From positions 310,001 through 374,000 of the forward strand of contig NZ_JBLLVA010000002.1 in NCBI RefSeq assembly GCF_047739745.1: DNA of 64,000 bases, read 5' to 3'. Origin of the DNA: Pseudaminobacter sp047739745 (GTDB lineage: Bacteria; Pseudomonadota; Alphaproteobacteria; Rhizobiales; Rhizobiaceae). Below the pieces are notes generated by a model. That model did not search any database, was not told where the DNA came from, and saw only the letters and a list, made by a program, of their open reading frames with translations. A program made the position numbers and the translations under genes. How positions within the stretch are numbered: position 1 is the first letter of the stretch; every line of letters starts with the position of its first letter. Below, piece after piece: positions 60,588-64,000 of the stretch.

Positions 60588-63500
60588 ATGGCAGAGAGAA
60601 CCCAGCTGAAAGCCGCCCATCAGGATCATTTTTCCGAGGACGATCCGTTCGCGGAGCTGACCCGGATCATGGGATTCGATCCACGCGAGCCGGTGCAGCG
60701 GCAGGCCGATTCCGCTCCTGCGGAGCAAGCCGTCGGCGCGGATGAGGACGATTTCAGCATTGATCTCGAAAGGGAGTTGCTGGGCGATTTTGCCGGATCA
60801 GAGGTGGATTCGCCGCGGCACGACGCGTCCGTGTTCGATGATGCAGCCGCTGCGGGCGTTTTCGACGAAGCCGTCGCTGCGTCTCTTGAAAATGAGCTTT
60901 CCGGCGTTGAGGCTCCGGCGACCAGCTGGCCTGCTGATGAGCCGGCTCAGACAGAGGCCGTCGCTTTCGAGGGGCAGCCGGTCGCCGAGTCCGACTCGGA
61001 TGATTTCGCTTTCGCTGCGGCGCAGGAGCCGGAAGCCATCTTCGCCCAGGATGCCGAAGTCGGGCTCGACGATATTGTTTCGGATCGGCCGGTTGAAGCT
61101 TCCGAGAGCGAGGCTGCCGCGCCTTTCGATACGGACTTCGATCTGGACGGCGACTGGCTGGCTGCCGAGGATACCGAGCCCTCGGCTATGGACGAGGTCG
61201 AGTCCGTGCCGGCGGCGGAGGAGGTGGCGGCTCCGGTGGCGGAATTCGATGCCGCCAATATCGAGCCGACACCCGATCAGGACGAGTCGACTTCCTATCA
61301 GGACGAGGCCCCGCGTGTAGAGGTCGAGGACAGCTACGCAGGCGATCTCGAATCCGCGCCTTCGGAAGTGGATATCGATTTCACCTCGATCCCGTTGGGA
61401 TCGGCCCATGTCGAGCCGGCAATCGAAACCGACTTGATCGAAACTGACTTGGAAGATGAGCTTCAGAGCCGCTTGGCGGAGGTTCACGAACTTTCGCCCG
61501 CGCACGTCGCAGAAACGCGCGAACCTTCGCCCGCGCCTATCGATGAAAATCTCGAGGACGAGCTCAATGCTCTTCTCGGCAATGCGCCAATCCATGCGGC
61601 GCCGGTACCTCCTGTCGCCGAGACGCAGGCCGTCGAAGACTTTTCTCATGACGACGGCGAACTGGAGCTTACGGCCGAGAATTTTCATGAGGAGCAGCCG
61701 TCTGAAGAGCTGTCGGCGGTCGAGGTCGAGCCGGTAGCTGAAATCCCGTCGGACCATTCCTATTCGCGCGGCAACTACCGCGTGGAAAGCGCCAGCTACG
61801 CTGCGCCTGACAATCACGAGGAAGTCGCCTCGCATGCCGGCGACAACTACGTCGCCTCCCATCATGATGAGCCCGACGTCCATTTCGACGACGACGCTTT
61901 CGATGCGGCATTTGCCGGTTCGATCCAGGAGGCTGCGGCGCAGGAGCCCGAGCTCGCCGCCTATTCCGATCAGCCAGTGCCGGCAGAGCAGCCCCAAGAA
62001 CTGCCTGACGAGCAGCCGCAGGACCCATACGCGGAGCTCGCGGCGCTGACAGCGGAATTCAAGCCTGCTCGTCCCGCCGAAACCTGGCAGGCGCAAGCAG
62101 TTCAAGAAGCGCAGCCGCAAGATTATGGAGCCCAGGACTATACGGCCGCGGACTATGGCTCGCAGGGCTATCAGGACGAAAACTACCAGGACGAAAGCGC
62201 TTTCGGCGCGCAGGAAAATGCGCAGCAGCCAGCGGCCTATGAGGACTTCCCGGACATCGAGACCGTCGACGTGCCGGAACAGGCCGTGGCGCTTGCTGAC
62301 GACCTCGACATTCCCGAGGTGGCTTATGAGGAGGAGCCGGCCGCACCTGCCTATGATGACATCGATGCCGAGTTCGCCAGCCTGCTGAATGAGATGAACT
62401 CGCCCGAGCCGGTTGCGCCTGCACCGGCGCCTGTTACGACGGAACAGGTCGACGAAGATGACCGACTTGCGGCCCAGTTCGAACGGGAATTCGCCGCTGA
62501 AAACGGCGCCTATCAGGCGGCGGGCGAAGCCTACCAAGTGCCTAACGTTGCCGCCGCCGCCGTTGCCGCGGCCGCTGCGGGCACGGCCGGCGCGGGATTG
62601 GCACATACCGGTTTTGCGTCGCAGATGCGCGGCGGCCAGGGCGGCGGCGATGTGCCTTCTTCGGCAAGCTACGCGGCCCGCTCGCAAGCAGAGCATGTTG
62701 ACGACTTCAGCTATGATCCCGACGACTATGACGGTCTGGACGTTCCAGCCTATGATCGCGCAGAAGCCCGGCGGCAGCCTTCGCGCCGCAACCTGCTTAT
62801 CGCCGGTATTATCGGCGCGGTGGTCGTCGTGGGTGGTATCGGCGTGTTTGCCTTGGGCGGCGGAACCGATTCCGGAGCACCGGCGCTGGTCAAGGCCGAT
62901 GACGACCCGATCAAGGTGAGGCCGGAAAATCCTGGTGGCACGACCGTCCCCAACCAGGACAACAAGGTCTATGAAACGGTGTCGCGCAACTCTTCGCCTT
63001 CCGAGCCGAAGCAGGAAACATTGGTGACCACGGCCGAGGAGCCGGTCGACTTGGCCGCGCAGGAAGATGCTGAGGCTCCGGCCGCCGATCTGGCGGCTGC
63101 GCCCGGGTTCGACGATGGAGTGGATGCCCCGGCGCCTTCGGCCAAATCCGAAGATCGGATTGAGCAAGTGCTGAGGGAAACCGGCGATTCCAACTCCGAG
63201 ATCGTGGCCGTTGCGCCGCGTAAGGTCCGTACCATGGTCGTGAGGTCCGATGGCACGCTGGTTCCGCGCGAGGATCCGGCTCCGGCCGCAACCGAGCAGG
63301 CTTCCCAGATCGACCCGGCAACGACCGCATCCGAAAGCGTGGTTGACACGGCCGCTGCCGCTGTCCCTCCGCTAGCTGGCGAAGCCGCTTCGGCGACACC
63401 GGCAGCCCAGCCGGCCGGCGAGCCCGTTCCGGCTGAGGCCGGCGCTGCACCGGGTGCTCCCGCGACGGCGAATCCGCAGTCGACGACGACTCCGTCGTCC

Positions 63501-63842
63501 GTAGCTGTCGCGCCGAACCGGCCTTCCGATCAGCCGGTCGATATCGTCGGTGAAGTAAAGGCCGACAAGATCGCAGCTTTGGCTCCGGCCGCGGCTGGAG
63601 GTGCCTGGTCGATGCAGATTGCCTCGCAGCCCAGCGAAGCTGCCGCCCAGTCATCCTATCAGGACCTGCTGCGTCGCTATGGCAGCGTGCTGAACGGGCA
63701 TCCAGCAAACATCGTCAAGGCCGAGATCGCCGGCAAGGGTACGTTCTGGCGGGTTCGCGTGCCGGCCGAAACGCGCAACGATGCGATCAAGCTTTGCGAA
63801 AGCTATAAGGCGGCTGGCGGCAACTGTTTCGTCTCGAAATAG
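60588..63842 (+). CDS. Long acidic SPOR-domain membrane protein
   Basis: The 1084 residues have four parts. (1) An acidic, probably disordered cytoplasmic region to about 730. (2) One membrane helix LLIAGIIGAVVVVGGIGVFA (736-755), following RRQPSRR, which suggests an N-in topology. (3) A Pro/Ala/Glu-rich periplasmic linker. (4) A C-terminal SPOR domain (about 1005-1084) starting GGAWSMQIASQPSEAAAQSS and ending GNCFVSK. SPOR domains bind denuded peptidoglycan at division sites. The cytoplasmic region repeats a short helix-like motif (for example DLERELLGDF, NLEDELNALLG, DIDAEFASLLNEM) at least eight times. It lies between argS and nagZ as in other Rhizobiales, where its exact role is not defined. 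Codon bias does not differ visibly from that of its neighbours. Confidence 0.88.
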   Translation: MAERTQLKAAHQDHFSEDDPFAELTRIMGFDPREPVQRQADSAPAEQAVGADEDDFSIDLERELLGDFAGSEVDSPRHDASVFDDAAAAGVFDEAVAASLENELSGVEAPATSWPADEPAQTEAVAFEGQPVAESDSDDFAFAAAQEPEAIFAQDAEVGLDDIVSDRPVEASESEAAAPFDTDFDLDGDWLAAEDTEPSAMDEVESVPAAEEVAAPVAEFDAANIEPTPDQDESTSYQDEAPRVEVEDSYAGDLESAPSEVDIDFTSIPLGSAHVEPAIETDLIETDLEDELQSRLAEVHELSPAHVAETREPSPAPIDENLEDELNALLGNAPIHAAPVPPVAETQAVEDFSHDDGELELTAENFHEEQPSEELSAVEVEPVAEIPSDHSYSRGNYRVESASYAAPDNHEEVASHAGDNYVASHHDEPDVHFDDDAFDAAFAGSIQEAAAQEPELAAYSDQPVPAEQPQELPDEQPQDPYAELAALTAEFKPARPAETWQAQAVQEAQPQDYGAQDYTAADYGSQGYQDENYQDESAFGAQENAQQPAAYEDFPDIETVDVPEQAVALADDLDIPEVAYEEEPAAPAYDDIDAEFASLLNEMNSPEPVAPAPAPVTTEQVDEDDRLAAQFEREFAAENGAYQAAGEAYQVPNVAAAAVAAAAAGTAGAGLAHTGFASQMRGGQGGGDVPSSASYAARSQAEHVDDFSYDPDDYDGLDVPAYDRAEARRQPSRRNLLIAGIIGAVVVVGGIGVFALGGGTDSGAPALVKADDDPIKVRPENPGGTTVPNQDNKVYETVSRNSSPSEPKQETLVTTAEEPVDLAAQEDAEAPAADLAAAPGFDDGVDAPAPSAKSEDRIEQVLRETGDSNSEIVAVAPRKVRTMVVRSDGTLVPREDPAPAATEQASQIDPATTASESVVDTAAAAVPPLAGEAASATPAAQPAGEPVPAEAGAAPGAPATANPQSTTTPSSVAVAPNRPSDQPVDIVGEVKADKIAALAPAAAGGAWSMQIASQPSEAAAQSSYQDLLRRYGSVLNGHPANIVKAEIAGKGTFWRVRVPAETRNDAIKLCESYKAAGGNCFVSK

Positions 63843-63862
63843 CACTCGCAACAGGGTAGAAC

Positions 63863-63892
63863 AAAGCCGGCGCACACCACCGCGCCGGCTTT
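63863..63892 (+). terminator. Hairpin behind the SPOR-protein gene
   Basis: AAAGCCGGCGC (63863-63873) pairs with GCGCCGGCTTT (63882-63892), 11 perfect base pairs and an eight-base loop. The following bases (GCCGTTTGG) have few T, so it is a moderate terminator. Confidence 0.65.
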
Positions 63893-63951
63893 GCCGTTTG
63901 GCTCGGCGAACCCGATTCCATCAAGCGTTCCCTTGCTCTAATCTGTCTGTC

Positions 63952-64000
63952 ATGACCGAATCAAAATCCATGATCCTCGGCTGTGCGGGGAAAACGCTCA
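63952..64000 (+). CDS. nagZ: Beta-N-acetylhexosaminidase NagZ (3' truncated by window)
   Basis: Only the first 16 codons are inside the window: MTESKSMILGCAGKTL. That N-terminus, with GCAG in the first strand of the TIM barrel, and the position after argS and the SPOR gene both match alphaproteobacterial NagZ. NagZ removes GlcNAc from muropeptides in cell-wall recycling. Assignment rests on a short stretch and synteny. Confidence 0.72.
   Translation, partial: MTESKSMILGCAGKTL

Overview
The window is a gene-dense, high-GC stretch of core chromosome from an alphaproteobacterium of the order Rhizobiales. Gene content and order fit the Phyllobacteriaceae (Mesorhizobium, Aminobacter or Chelativorans-like), but genus cannot be fixed from this sequence alone. 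Diagnostic features are the trkA-hfq-hflX-mazG block, phosphatidylcholine synthase, IalB, ExoR, a giant growth-pole-ring (GPR/RgsE-type) protein, a zinc-finger-degenerate DksA, and the argS-SPOR-nagZ run. I find no rRNA, tRNA, CRISPR array, prophage or complete insertion sequence. The only mobile-looking DNA is one foldback (MITE-like) element.

Layout. 1-3.9 kb: trkA (5' truncated by the window edge), hfq, hflX and convergent mazG. 4.0-11.2 kb: a LacI-type regulator divergent from a sugar ABC importer (binding protein, two permeases, ATPase), a mutarotase-like epimerase and a D-lyxose-isomerase-family cupin, with two matching operators in the divergent spacer. 11.2-16.5 kb: bamE, a cytochrome bc1 assembly chaperone, yceD, plsX, fabH, ihfA and a MerR regulator. 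16.56-16.84 kb: the foldback element, ending in the stop codon of the frnE-like gene. 16.8-24.9 kb: frnE, an orphan YejA-like binding protein, ialB, hspQ, an AEC carrier, a ubiH-family hydroxylase, pcs and a quinone oxidoreductase. 25.1-29.8 kb: a complete BMP-family (nucleoside-type) ABC importer. 30.1-36.4 kb: the 2090-residue GPR-type protein, divergent from a small Hpt protein. 37-46 kb: ferredoxin, a DUF922 protein, folP-folK, DUF924, a Kef-type antiporter, a secreted protein, ycjF-ycjX and sixA. 46.2-54.2 kb: dksA, valS, an OmpP1/FadL-type outer-membrane protein, ilvD and exoR. 54.2-64 kb: a small secreted protein, xthA, an NCS2 permease, erpA, dgt, argS, a long acidic SPOR-domain protein and the first codons of nagZ.

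Several genes concern the cell envelope and polar growth or division: bamE, plsX/fabH, pcs, the GPR-type protein, ExoR, the SPOR protein and nagZ. Two transport clusters look substrate-dedicated: the LacI-controlled sugar importer with its isomerases, and the BMP-type importer. The NCS2 permease at 55.5 kb may add a further purine route.

The least ordinary structures are the repeat architecture of the GPR-type protein, the foldback element placed exactly in a stop codon, the repeated short acidic-helix motifs of the SPOR protein, the duplicated LacI operators, and the direct folP-folK junction without folB.
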